A program made the position numbers and the translations under genes. From Motiliproteus sp041586615 (lineage in GTDB: Bacteria > Pseudomonadota > Gammaproteobacteria > Pseudomonadales > Balneatricaceae): 64,000 bases of DNA. A model generated the notes under the pieces. It saw only the letters and a list, made by a program, of their open reading frames with translations. It had not been told where the DNA came from and made no database searches. Positions 34,425-42,753 of the stretch are shown here, piece after piece. The stretch covers positions 1 through 64,000 of the forward strand of contig JBFGZS010000007.1 in assembly GCA_041586615.1 (NCBI GenBank). The letters run 5' to 3'. How positions within the stretch are numbered: position 1 is the stretch's first letter; each line of letters opens with the position of its first letter.

Positions 34425-35669
34425 ATGCGTATCTCGACCCAGCAGTTTTTTAATCGTGCCACCAGCGAGATGCAGGCGCAGCAGACGCAGCTGGCAGAGA
34501 CCCAGCAGCGCATCGCCACCGGTAAGCAGCACCTGCGCCCCTCCGACGATCCTATCGCCACCGCGCGGATTATCAAACTTAAGGAGGAGATCGGCCGCCA
34601 CGAAAAGTTTGAAGATAACCTGAACAGTGCTGAGCGGCGTCTGGTGCTGGAAGAGTCGGCGCTGGATCAGGTGAATACCACCAGTGATCGCTTAAAAGAG
34701 CTGGCTATCCTGGCGGGTAACGTGGCATTGAACGACTCAAACCGGCGGGTGATGGCCGATGAAGTGGACGGGCTGGTCGAGCAGTTGGCGGGTCTGATGA
34801 ACACCAAAGACGCCCAGGGCGAGTATTTGTTTGCCGGTGCCAAAGGGCGCACGATGCCGTTTCAGAGGGATGCCGCCGGTACGTACGCGTACCACGGTGA
34901 TGAAGGCCAGCGTAAGATCCAGATTGGCCCCGAACTGCAGATCGCCACCGGAGATTCCGGCCGGCAGATCTTTGAGGTCGTGCCCGGAGATACCGAAGTC
35001 ACCCTGTTGGGTGCCGATACCGCGTTGATCAGCGCGCCGACCTTTGCCGATGACGACGCCGAAACCTTCGAAGCGTTTAGCGAGAAACACGGCGATGTGA
35101 CTTTAACCGTCGCGGATGATGGTGCGGGCGGCTGGACATTCGCCCTGCTTAACGGAGCGGGCAGCCCGGTCGAGGACGAGGCCGGTACCGCCATTGCCGG
35201 CATGATAACGCCGGCCTCTCCGATTGAGGTCGGGGGGTTGAGCTTTAGCTTTAACGCAGCCAGCCTGGCAGATGGTGCCCGTGTCACCCTGCGTGCCGAA
35301 CAGCCGCGCCATTCCCTGCTCGAGACCGCGCAAACCTTTTCCCGGATGTTGCGCGAGCCCGTAAACAATGAACAAAGCCGGACCCGGATGCAGGAAGGGG
35401 TTGCTGACATGTTGTCGGACCTGGCCCTGAGCAAGGAAGGAACACTATCGGCCATGACCGGCCTCGGTGCTCGCATGAATACCCTGACCGTGTCCCGTGA
35501 TGTGGGGGCAGAAACCAAGCTGCAGACCCAGACCGCCTTATCGGTAATCGAAGATCTCGACTACGCCACCGCCATCAGTGACTTCAGTTTGCAGGAGCTG
35601 GCGCTCGAAGCGGCGCGCCAGACTTTCGCACGGATTAATAGCATGACCCTGTTCGACCATCTGCGTTAA
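34425..35669 (+). CDS. flgL: Flagellar hook-filament junction protein FlgL (enlarged)
   Basis: A 414-aa flagellin-like junction protein (317 aa in E. coli). The N-terminal MRISTQQFFNRATSEMQAQQ with ATGKQHLRPSDDP and the C-terminal ATAISDFSLQELALEAARQTFARIN match FlgL. ATG 34425 is 6 bp from GGAGG; ATG 34422 is also possible but too close. The middle (about 170-290) carries an insertion with flagellin-hook-like folds. Last gene of the flgF-flgL cluster. Confidence 0.95.
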   Translation: MRISTQQFFNRATSEMQAQQTQLAETQQRIATGKQHLRPSDDPIATARIIKLKEEIGRHEKFEDNLNSAERRLVLEESALDQVNTTSDRLKELAILAGNVALNDSNRRVMADEVDGLVEQLAGLMNTKDAQGEYLFAGAKGRTMPFQRDAAGTYAYHGDEGQRKIQIGPELQIATGDSGRQIFEVVPGDTEVTLLGADTALISAPTFADDDAETFEAFSEKHGDVTLTVADDGAGGWTFALLNGAGSPVEDEAGTAIAGMITPASPIEVGGLSFSFNAASLADGARVTLRAEQPRHSLLETAQTFSRMLREPVNNEQSRTRMQEGVADMLSDLALSKEGTLSAMTGLGARMNTLTVSRDVGAETKLQTQTALSVIEDLDYATAISDFSLQELALEAARQTFARINSMTLFDHLR

Positions 35670-35687
35670 AGCAATAAGACTGTTTAG

Positions 35688-35708
35688 GGCCGTGTGCCCC
35701 ACACGGCC
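35688..35708 (+). terminator. Hairpin after flgL
   Basis: GGCCGTGTG, loop CCC, CACACGGCC: a perfect 9-bp stem 19 bp after the flgL stop. There is no T tract, so termination is uncertain. Confidence 0.5.
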
Positions 35709-35713
35709 TGGTC

Positions 35714-35746
35714 TGTAGCTACGGATGAGGGCAGCGTAATCCGACG
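35714..35746 (+). repeat. REP-like palindrome at the 3' side of the RAYT gene
   Basis: GTAGCTACGGATGAGGGCAG followed by CGTAATCCGAC, a degenerate member of the REP family with the GTAATCCGAC arm conserved. It ends 6 bp before the RAYT stop codon. Confidence 0.7.
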
Positions 35747-35751
35747 AAAGC

Positions 35752-36288
35752 TCATTCCGCCCCAGCCTCAGACAAATCCTGTAAACCACCACCCCAATCA
35801 GGCGGATACAGCCCCGCCCTGACGTCACGATGAAAGCTGGAATAAGGCCATTCCCTCGCCGTTGCAACGAGCTTGTGTTTGACCGGGTTGTAATGGATAT
35901 ATTCCCTATGTCGGCAGAAATCTTCTTCATCACGTAACAGGTGCTCCCAATAGCGGGGCTGCCAAATTTTATGTGCGTCTTTGTCCCTGTGCGCGGGGCT
36001 CGACAGCGTTCGCAAGGCTGGATTGCAATGTTGGCTAAAGCCGCTCTTGATTAACCGCCAGCGGGTGGGGAAATCAGCATCCCCTGCCGGAAGTCTCCAA
36101 ATGCAGTGCAGATGGTCGGGGAGTATCACCATCGCCTCGATTCGAAACGGTCGTTTGGCCATAACCCTGCGCATAGCCCCATGCAAGACCCCGACAGCCG
36201 CCTCCGAGGCGAGTATCGGCCGTCGTTGATAGGTTACCACCGTAAAAAAATAGGCCCCTCCTGGAATTTGTGCTCGTCGATATTGCAT
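35752..36288 (-). CDS. REP-associated tyrosine transposase (RAYT)
   Basis: A 178-aa single-domain HUH nuclease of the IS200-like Y1 class. The HUH pair is DHLHCIW (His59 and His61), and the candidate nucleophile tyrosine is in REYIHYNPVKHKLV (Tyr130). The N-terminal GAYFFTVVTYQRRPIL and the IWQPRYWEHLLRDEED block are typical of RAYTs. In this family the enzyme recognises and cuts REP palindromes; REP copies lie on both sides here. It is inserted between flgL and fliC, in the opposite orientation. All key residues are present, so it may be active. Confidence 0.92.
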   Translation of the reverse strand: MQYRRAQIPGGAYFFTVVTYQRRPILASEAAVGVLHGAMRRVMAKRPFRIEAMVILPDHLHCIWRLPAGDADFPTRWRLIKSGFSQHCNPALRTLSSPAHRDKDAHKIWQPRYWEHLLRDEEDFCRHREYIHYNPVKHKLVATAREWPYSSFHRDVRAGLYPPDWGGGLQDLSEAGAE

Positions 36289-36304
36289 CGGTTACGCCCG
36301 TAAT

Positions 36305-36383
36305 GTGGCAGTGTCGGTAACAATGGCAGTGTCGGTAACAATGGCAGTGTCGGTAACAGGATAGTGTCGGTAACAGGATAGTC
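36305..36383 (+). repeat. 18-bp tandem repeats upstream of the RAYT gene
   Basis: Three copies of TGGCAGTGTCGGTAACAA (the third ends in G) are followed by a fourth, shortened unit (ATAGTGTCGGTAACAGG) and a fifth fragment. They lie 16 bp upstream of the RAYT start codon, covering its likely promoter. The stretch 36289-36616 otherwise holds REP palindromes and no gene. Confidence 0.9.
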
Positions 36384-36487
36384 GTGTTGAGAAGGGAGGG
36401 GAGGCGGAGTAGGACGAAGTCCGTCATCCGAGGGGGTGGGTTGGGGGTGTTGGATGTTGGTTGCGGCGCTGGCTGTGGGGTTGGGTT

Positions 36488-36600
36488 GTCGGATTACGCT
36501 GCGCTAATCCGACCTACGGGGTGGGAGCAGGTGCTGGATTGGATTGCGGTACGGATGCGGTGTAGGTCGGATTAGGCCGAAGGCCGTAATCCGACGATGC
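36488..36600. repeat. Inverted pair of REP palindromes between the RAYT and fliT-like genes
   Basis: GTCGGATTACGCTGCGCTAA then TCCGACCTAC (36488-36517) and GTAGGTCGGATTAGGCCGAA then GGCCGTAATCCGAC (36562-36595). The two are in opposite orientation, as in a BIME. They are the best-conserved REP copies in the window. Confidence 0.9.
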
Positions 36601-36616
36601 GGCGTAACGGCGGGGG

Positions 36617-36919
36617 TTAACGGCCGTGGCGTGCCGAATGGTAGGCGTGCTGCATTTTATTGCCGCTATTTAATAGTTTTAGGCCCTTCAACGCCCCTTG
36701 TTTCTCTTGCTCGGCCAACTGCGTGATCTCGGCGTTAATCACCTGTAATCGAGCCAGGGGCTGGCGCATCACTTCGGGGGTGGCGTTGGTCGCGGCCAGG
36801 CGGTTCAGCAGGGCGTCGCGTTTTTCCATTAAAGGGGCAAGATCCTGCCAGCGTCCTTCGCGGGCCATTTCCAGCAGCTGTTCGCTCATGGTTAACAGGG
36901 ACGTCACCGGGTTTTTCAT
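36617..36919 (-). CDS. FliT-like flagellar chaperone (putative)
   Basis: A 100-aa, wholly helical protein (MKNPVTSLLTMSEQLLEMAR, LAPLMEKRDALLNRLA, LQVINAEITQLAEQEK), which fits the size and heptad pattern of FliT-type chaperones that bind FliD. Sequence similarity in this family is weak, so the call rests on size, helical pattern and location next to fliC-flaG-fliD-fliS. It is on the minus strand, divergent from fliC, which is unusual since fliT normally follows fliS. The start at 36919 has GAGAG upstream; a longer reading to 36949 is less likely. Confidence 0.6.
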   Translation of the reverse strand: MKNPVTSLLTMSEQLLEMAREGRWQDLAPLMEKRDALLNRLAATNATPEVMRQPLARLQVINAEITQLAEQEKQGALKGLKLLNSGNKMQHAYHSARHGR

Positions 36920-37067
36920 GGGGCGCTCTCTTCGGTTATGTAGGCTCACCGGTTTAGTCTGGGCTTTTAACCGGTCCTTGGCAACCGATCAGACCGACGC
37001 TTGACGCCGGTGATATCGGAGGGGAGGCGAGGCGAGGCAAAATATAGATAAAAAAGACAAAAAAAGT

Positions 37068-37094
37068 TAAAGCGGCGTCGACCTAAGTCGATAA
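37068..37094 (+). promoter_or_regulatory. Sigma-28 (FliA) promoter of fliC
   Basis: TAAAGCGG (37068-37075), 11-bp spacer, GTCGATAA (37087-37094). One mismatch in the -10 element from GCCGATAA. It lies 92 bp upstream of the fliC ATG, leaving a leader of about 80 nt. Confidence 0.9.
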
Positions 37095-37185
37095 CCCAAT
37101 CAGGAAAGATAAAGAGCAACGTACTCGAACCCTACATTTCACATAAAGTTTCGGCAGCGGGTCTGCGAGCTTAGGAGAAGTCATC

Positions 37186-39153
37186 ATGGCAATGGTAATC
37201 AATACAAACATTCAGTCGCTCAGTGCGCAGCGCAACCTGGGTATTTCTCAAAACTCGCTGGAAAGCGCCATGGACCGTCTGACCTCCGGTAAGCGCATCA
37301 ACAGCGCGGCTGACGATGCCGCCGGTTTGTCTATCGCCAGCGGTCTGACCTCGCAGATTCGGGGTCTGGATCAGGCGGTCCGTAACGCTAACGACGGTAT
37401 CTCCATGGTGCAGACCGCCGAAGGCGCGCTGCAGGAATCCACCAATATGCTGCAGCGGATGCGGGAGCTGTCGGTCCAGTCCGCTTCCGGTACCTTCACA
37501 GAAGGTAACCGCTCCACCCTGAACGCGGAGGTCACGCAGCTGAAGGCGGAACTGACGCGGATCGCCGAGACCACCACCTTTAACGGCCTGAATATTCTCG
37601 ACGGCACCCTGGGTGCGACCAAGCTGCAGGTCGGTTCCGAAGCCAACCAGACGATCTCGGTAGATTTTGGTGCGCAGTCGTTTACGGCTAAAAAGTTAGG
37701 GGGTGGTGTATCGGGTGACCTGATGGGTGCAGAGATTACCGATGCTACCTTGACCGGCGGTAATGCTTTAGTCGCTGGTGATATCAAGGTTAATGGCAAG
37801 GCGTTAGGCGCCTATGACTCAGCAACTCAGTCAGTAGCAGAGCTTGTTGCCGAATTCAATGCGATAGAAGGGGTCAGTGCCTCAACGTATTTGGAGGAGA
37901 CCGCGACCACGGTGGGTAGTGGTATTCTGGCAGCGGGTACTGATCTCGAGTTGACTCTGACGCTGGCTGACGGCACCGAGCAGCTTTTTAAGATTTCTGA
38001 TACTGAGAACATGGACGAATTGGTCGCTAAAATAACCGATTCTACGAGCGGGGCCATCACTGCCTCGACTGACGCTGCGGGTAAGCTGGTCCTAGCCAGT
38101 GATGTCGGAGTTAATTTGGTGATCACTGCCGATCAGACGGCCGCCACTGGTACTCTGGTCGCTAAAGAAGCCCGGTTGTTGTTGTCTAATGATGATGGCA
38201 GTGCGGTAAGAATAGAGGGTAATGCGACTGATCTGGCAGCGCTGGGCTTTAATGAGCGTAGTGTGTCGGGTCAGATAGAAGGTACCGATGCCGATGCTGT
38301 AGCGATGGTTGCCGGTGATCTGGTTATCAACGATGTGGCCGTTGGTGCGTCACTCACAGGGTCTGTGGCGGATAAAGTTGCGGCGATAAACGCGGCGGAT
38401 GCCGGCGTCACGGCGAGTGTTTTCTCAAGTGCAGAGGTTGCCATTGCTAGTGGTACCACCACTCTTAATATCAACGGTACCGATGTTACCTTAGTTGATC
38501 CCGGTGCAGCTGTAGATGCGGCTGAATTAGCTGCGTTTGTGACGGCGATCAATGCCGCGGGTGTTGCGGCGACTCATGGTGTCAAAGCATTTGCGCAAGG
38601 TGGTGCATTGGTTCTTGAGTCCGATGGAATCCTCAAGTTTGGACAGGGTGCGGGAAGTGCTGCAGCCGAGACCGCTTACGAGGCTTACAATCCTACCACA
38701 GCGCAAGGGATCAAACTGACCAGTGATGATGGTGGTGATATCTCTATCAAAATGACGGAGGATGCTACTAGGCTAACCGCAATCAAGGCTGCTACAGGTC
38801 TGCTTGAGTCGAATCACTCAGATACCAGCAGCGTAGGTAGCTCTGTTGATAATATCGACATCTCCACCGCTGCCGGTGCTCAAAAGGCCATTACGACGAT
38901 CGATAAGGCCCTAGACACCATCAACTCTGCTCGGGGCGATATGGGTGCGATCACCAACCGCTTGAACTTTACCGTCAGCAACCTGAGCAGTATTTCGCAG
39001 TCAGCCTCGGCCTCGCGTTCGGCGATCGAGGATGCGGACTTTGCCGCGGAATCGGCCAACCTGAGCCGGGCGCAGGTACTGCAGCAAGCCGGTACCGCGA
39101 TGTTGGCACAGGCTAACGCCCAGCCACAGCAGGTGCTGTCACTGCTGCAATAA
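37186..39153 (+). CDS. fliC: Flagellin FliC (enlarged)
   Basis: A 655-aa flagellin. The D0/D1 ends are canonical: MAMVINTNIQSLSAQRNLG with LTSGKRINSAADDAAGL at the N-terminus and AIEDADFAAESANLSRAQVLQQAG at the C-terminus. The central part (about residues 185-560) is a variable surface region with several flagellin-IN-like segments (GDLVINDVAVGASL, TTTLNINGTDVTLVDPG). In that centre the base and codon use changes clearly: more AT-ending codons such as GCT, GGT and TTG, compared with the GC-rich ends. AGGAG precedes the ATG. Confidence 0.97.
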   Translation: MAMVINTNIQSLSAQRNLGISQNSLESAMDRLTSGKRINSAADDAAGLSIASGLTSQIRGLDQAVRNANDGISMVQTAEGALQESTNMLQRMRELSVQSASGTFTEGNRSTLNAEVTQLKAELTRIAETTTFNGLNILDGTLGATKLQVGSEANQTISVDFGAQSFTAKKLGGGVSGDLMGAEITDATLTGGNALVAGDIKVNGKALGAYDSATQSVAELVAEFNAIEGVSASTYLEETATTVGSGILAAGTDLELTLTLADGTEQLFKISDTENMDELVAKITDSTSGAITASTDAAGKLVLASDVGVNLVITADQTAATGTLVAKEARLLLSNDDGSAVRIEGNATDLAALGFNERSVSGQIEGTDADAVAMVAGDLVINDVAVGASLTGSVADKVAAINAADAGVTASVFSSAEVAIASGTTTLNINGTDVTLVDPGAAVDAAELAAFVTAINAAGVAATHGVKAFAQGGALVLESDGILKFGQGAGSAAAETAYEAYNPTTAQGIKLTSDDGGDISIKMTEDATRLTAIKAATGLLESNHSDTSSVGSSVDNIDISTAAGAQKAITTIDKALDTINSARGDMGAITNRLNFTVSNLSSISQSASASRSAIEDADFAAESANLSRAQVLQQAGTAMLAQANAQPQQVLSLLQ

Positions 39154-39180
39154 GCCGGAGCAGGACGTCCACTAAGCTAA

Positions 39181-39205
39181 CGCTGCCCCGGCCCTCCGGG
39201 GCGGC
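39181..39205 (+). terminator. Hairpin after fliC
   Basis: GCCCCGG (39185-39191) and CCGGGGC (39196-39202) form a strong stem extended by outer CGC/GCG pairs. There is no clean T tract; it may set the fliC/flaG transcript ratio. Confidence 0.6.
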
Positions 39206-39258
39206 GTCGTTTGCAGTAGCTAGACTGATTCAATAATGAAGCCGCAGGAGTATAAATC

Positions 39259-39660
39259 ATGGGTGACGGTATCAATCTTAATCACGCCGTGCCAAGGCTG
39301 CCGACGCAGCCGATAGAGAGCAGTGGCAGTGCCCAGTCGGAAGCGAAACCGGTGCTGGCTGAGAGTGCGGTTAAACAGGTCGACGCTGCGCCTGAGGCGG
39401 CAGCGACGCTAAGCTCCAAAGAGCAGGCGCGGGTCTCGGCTGAGCAGCTACAGACCGCAGTGGATCAGTTGAACCGCTTTATGCATGAGGGGCAGCGCGC
39501 CTTGTCGTTCAGTGTCGATGAGTCTGGCGGTGAGGTGGTGGTGCGGGTGTCGGACCGGGAAACCAATCAGCTGGTGCGCCAGATCCCGACCGAAGAGGCG
39601 CTGGCGATCCGCGAGCATCTGGATCAGGTCATGGGGATGCTGTTTAGCGAGAAGGTGTAG
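39259..39660 (+). CDS. flaG: FlaG family protein
   Basis: A 133-aa protein with the FlaG C-terminal domain (about 65-130): LNRFMHEGQRALSFSVDESG, VVVRVSDRETNQLVRQIPTEEALAI. The N-terminal half is Ala/Pro/Ser rich. FlaG affects filament length in pseudomonads and vibrios. It lies between fliC and fliD, the usual place, with AGGAG before its ATG. Confidence 0.93.
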   Translation: MGDGINLNHAVPRLPTQPIESSGSAQSEAKPVLAESAVKQVDAAPEAAATLSSKEQARVSAEQLQTAVDQLNRFMHEGQRALSFSVDESGGEVVVRVSDRETNQLVRQIPTEEALAIREHLDQVMGMLFSEKV

Positions 39661-39760
39661 TTGGCCAGCACAGACTGCGGTTTAAACGATCTCGCGCCGT
39701 TGTGGTCACACTAACCGGGCGGGTGGTTTAACGAGCAGGCGCGCCGGCTGGATTGTTGTT

Positions 39761-39769
39761 TGATATAAT
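39761..39769 (+). promoter_or_regulatory. Extended -10 promoter before fliD (predicted)
   Basis: TGATATAAT gives a TG-N-TATAAT extended -10 element 55 bp before the fliD start. No -35 match at the usual distance and no sigma-28 or sigma-54 pattern was found in this gap. Confidence 0.45.
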
Positions 39770-39823
39770 GCGCCGCTGCACCGACATGGGTTGGCGTGGC
39801 AGGTCCCCGAACCGGAGGTTAGC

Positions 39824-42223
39824 ATGGTTCAGAATATTCTCTCCGCGCTGGGCGGCGGCTCGGGCATCGATACCAAGGCGATGGTCGATAGTTTGATTGC
39901 CGCCGAGCGCGCGCCGCGTGAGGCGATTCTCGATAGCCGTACCAAGACCCTCGATACCCAGATCTCCGGCTATGGCGCGCTGCGCAGCTCCATGACCGGG
40001 ATTCAGGACAGCATCAAGCTGCTCAGCGATCCGGATACCTTCAACGCCCGCAATGTCAGTTTTGCCGATACCCGGCTAGTCACACCGACCGATGTCAAGG
40101 CGGGGGCGGTGACCGGCAGTTATGCGGTGAATGTGACCGCGCTGGCCGCGGCGCATTCGCTGAGTGCCGGCGGGTTTGCCGATATCGATGCGGTGGTCGG
40201 CAGCGGCTCGTTGACCTTTACCTTGGGGGACTGGGCAGCAGATCACAGCAGTTTCACCGCCAATGCCGAAAAAGCCAGCAAAACGCTTACCATTGATGCC
40301 TCCAATAACACCCTGAGCGGCATTCGTGATGCGATCAATGCGGGGGATTTTGGTGCCCAGGCCGCGATCGTCAAAGTGGGCTCGACCTATACCTTGCAGA
40401 TCACGTCTGAATCCGGTGCCAACAATGAGTTACAGGTGGCTGTGACGGAAGGCACTCCGGCGGGGCTCGCTGCGCTAGCCTATGAGCTGGGCTCATTAAC
40501 GATGGCCGAGGGTTCCAGTGGCAAAGATTCCGCCTTTAGCGTCAATGGCTTGGCACTGACCCGCGCCAGCAATACGATCGATGATGTGATCGATGGCCTG
40601 AGTTTTTCGCTTAATTCACTGTCGGCGGATAGCAACGACAATATCAGCATCGGGGTGAGCGCCGACAGCAGCTTTGGCGAGCAGATCGTACGGGATTTCG
40701 TGGAGGTCTATAACCTGTTTCTGGAGCAGGTGGCAACACTGACCACTGCGACCGAACTGGATGAGGATGCCGACGATCTAACCCCGGGATCACTGGCGCG
40801 TGACCCCTCGGCCAAGGGTATGGTTAATCAGGTCCGTGCGCTGGTCTCCTCAACCATCGATGGGTTGAGCGGTGACTATACGGCCCTGGCGACGATCGGC
40901 ATCCAGACCGAGCTGACCGGCGAGATCAGCATCAATGAGTCGCAGTTTACCGCCGTTCTGGCTAATAATTTCGCGGCCTTGACCGGCCTGTTGACCGGCA
41001 GCAACAGCAGCACGGATGCGCGGGTCGATATTGTTAAAACCACAGGCGCCACGGCGTCGGGCAGCTTCGCGGTGGCGGTGACGACACAGCCGGCGAAGGG
41101 GTTTATGGCCGGTAATGCGATTCTGGCCGCGGATGCGACGGCCCTGGGGCTGACCACCGCAACCGGCAGCTTTGGTGCCGGACTGGACACCAGCGGCGGC
41201 GGGTTCTCCTTTAAGGTGGCGGTGGATGGTACCAGCAGTGGCTTGATCACCCTGGCCGGTACCTATGCCGATACCACGGCGCTGATTGCGGACCTGCAAG
41301 CCAAGATCAATGGCGACTCGGCCCTGAGTGCGGTCGGGGCCGCCCTGGATATCAGCTATGATAGCGGCAGCGGCAGCTTTACCGCGACCTCGCGTGAGTA
41401 TGGCACGGCGTCCAAGGTCGCCTTCTCGTCCTTGAGCGGCGAGATGGCGCGTTTCGGGCTGGGCGAATCTGCCGGTCAGTTACGCGCGGGGGTGCTGACG
41501 GAAACCTTTGCGACCGCGCTGGATACCACCGGCGGGGGATACTCCTTTGATATCGCCGTGGATGGTGGCGCGGCCACCAATATCGCGCTTAATGGCATCT
41601 ATAGCAGTGCCGAGGAGGTGCGGGCGGCGCTGGATACCGCCATCGCCGGGGTTACGGTCGGCTATGACAGCAGCGCCAATAAATTTACCTTTACCTCGCA
41701 AACATTGGGCGCAAGTTCCGCTGTGGTGATTTCAGCCCCCCTTGGCGCCAATATTGGTGAGCTTGGGATCAGCGCCGCGTCGGGTATCAGCGGACATGCG
41801 GCGTCGACCGAGACGGCTGGCGTCGATGTGGTGGGTACCATTGACGGCGTAGCGGCATTTGGCTCCGGCAATGTGTTGCTACCCGAGCTGGGCAGTACGC
41901 TGACGGGGCTGAACCTGCAAATTACGCCGGGCGTGACCAGTGCGACCATTACCCTGTCGCGGGGTTTTGCTAATGAAGTGAATAATATTCTCGACAGCTT
42001 TCTAAAAAAGAGCGGTCTGATCGATAGCCGGGAAGCGCGGATGTCGGATCAGCAGAAGGAGGTCGATAGCGATCTTGAGGTGTTGAACCGCAAGATGGAG
42101 GCGCGCCAGAGCGTGTTGCAGAACCAGTTTTTAGCGATGGAGCGGATTATCCGTTCCTTGAACAGCACCAGTGATTCATTAACGGGGTTGGTCGATCGAT
42201 TGCCCTTTACCGGACAAAGTTAA
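39824..42223 (+). CDS. fliD: Flagellar filament cap FliD (enlarged)
   Basis: A 799-aa filament cap (468 aa in E. coli). The N-terminal block is LGGGSGIDTKAMVDSLIAAE, and the C-terminal coil follows GFANEVNNILDSFLKKSGLIDSR. The middle (about 410-700) carries two related modules of about 110-130 residues: TSGGGFSFKVAVDGTSSGLI and TTGGGYSFDIAVDGGAATNI each begin a matching beta-rich stretch. ATG 39824 has GGAGG upstream; the longer frame from 39791 is not favoured. fliS follows by 13 bp. Confidence 0.95.
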   Translation: MVQNILSALGGGSGIDTKAMVDSLIAAERAPREAILDSRTKTLDTQISGYGALRSSMTGIQDSIKLLSDPDTFNARNVSFADTRLVTPTDVKAGAVTGSYAVNVTALAAAHSLSAGGFADIDAVVGSGSLTFTLGDWAADHSSFTANAEKASKTLTIDASNNTLSGIRDAINAGDFGAQAAIVKVGSTYTLQITSESGANNELQVAVTEGTPAGLAALAYELGSLTMAEGSSGKDSAFSVNGLALTRASNTIDDVIDGLSFSLNSLSADSNDNISIGVSADSSFGEQIVRDFVEVYNLFLEQVATLTTATELDEDADDLTPGSLARDPSAKGMVNQVRALVSSTIDGLSGDYTALATIGIQTELTGEISINESQFTAVLANNFAALTGLLTGSNSSTDARVDIVKTTGATASGSFAVAVTTQPAKGFMAGNAILAADATALGLTTATGSFGAGLDTSGGGFSFKVAVDGTSSGLITLAGTYADTTALIADLQAKINGDSALSAVGAALDISYDSGSGSFTATSREYGTASKVAFSSLSGEMARFGLGESAGQLRAGVLTETFATALDTTGGGYSFDIAVDGGAATNIALNGIYSSAEEVRAALDTAIAGVTVGYDSSANKFTFTSQTLGASSAVVISAPLGANIGELGISAASGISGHAASTETAGVDVVGTIDGVAAFGSGNVLLPELGSTLTGLNLQITPGVTSATITLSRGFANEVNNILDSFLKKSGLIDSREARMSDQQKEVDSDLEVLNRKMEARQSVLQNQFLAMERIIRSLNSTSDSLTGLVDRLPFTGQS

Positions 42224-42236
42224 CAGGTTTATTTAC

Positions 42237-42629
42237 ATGACGTACAATCAAAAAGCGGTTAAACAATATCAATCCGTCGATCTGGACACGGCGGTAGAGA
42301 ATGCTTCCGCGCATGAGCGGGTCAACATGTTATTCGCCGGCGCGTTGACGGCGATCACCCGGGCCAAGGGGCTGATCGAGCAGAAGCAGATGGAACCCAA
42401 GGGTCAGCAGATCAACAAGGCCAGTCGTATTCTGGTGCACCTCAAGGGGTCGCTGGATCATGAGCAGGGTGGTGAGGTGGCTGCGACGCTGGACCCCCTG
42501 TACGACTATATGATTCAACGGCTGGTGGATGCCAATCGTGACCTTGATCTGGGGGCGCTGGATGAGGTGGCGAAGCTGCTGCGTGAGGTAAAATCGGGTT
42601 GGGAAGCGATGCCCGACGAGCATAAGTAA
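42237..42629 (+). CDS. fliS: Flagellin export chaperone FliS
   Basis: A 130-aa helical protein: NQKAVKQYQSVDLDTAVENASAHERVNMLFAGAL, QINKASRILVHLKGSLDHEQGGEVA and DPLYDYMIQRLVDANRDLD are the FliS family blocks. It binds the C-terminus of flagellin and prevents polymerisation in the cytoplasm. Last gene of the fliC-flaG-fliD-fliS group; a strong terminator follows. Confidence 0.96.
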   Translation: MTYNQKAVKQYQSVDLDTAVENASAHERVNMLFAGALTAITRAKGLIEQKQMEPKGQQINKASRILVHLKGSLDHEQGGEVAATLDPLYDYMIQRLVDANRDLDLGALDEVAKLLREVKSGWEAMPDEHK

Positions 42630-42655
42630 TCGACGCGTGTCCTAACAGAGGCCAC

Positions 42656-42696
42656 AAAAAAAGCGCAGGCTGATCCCGGATCTCCTGCGCTTTTTT
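42656..42696 (+). terminator. Rho-independent terminator after fliS
   Basis: A tract, AGCGCAGG (42662-42669), loop, CCTGCGCT (42684-42691), then TTTTT. Symmetric A and T tracts make it bidirectional. Confidence 0.95.
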
Positions 42697-42719
42697 GCGC
42701 CTGTTTTGTTGGTTATTGC

Positions 42720-42750
42720 GGTCGGATTAGCGCCGCTGGCCTAACCCGGT
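42720..42750 (+). repeat. Degenerate REP palindrome after fliS
   Basis: GGTCGGATTAGCGCCGCTGG followed by CCTAACCCGG keeps the left REP arm and a decayed right arm. It lies just before the end of the metalloprotease gene. Confidence 0.65.
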
Positions 42751-42753
42751 GCT

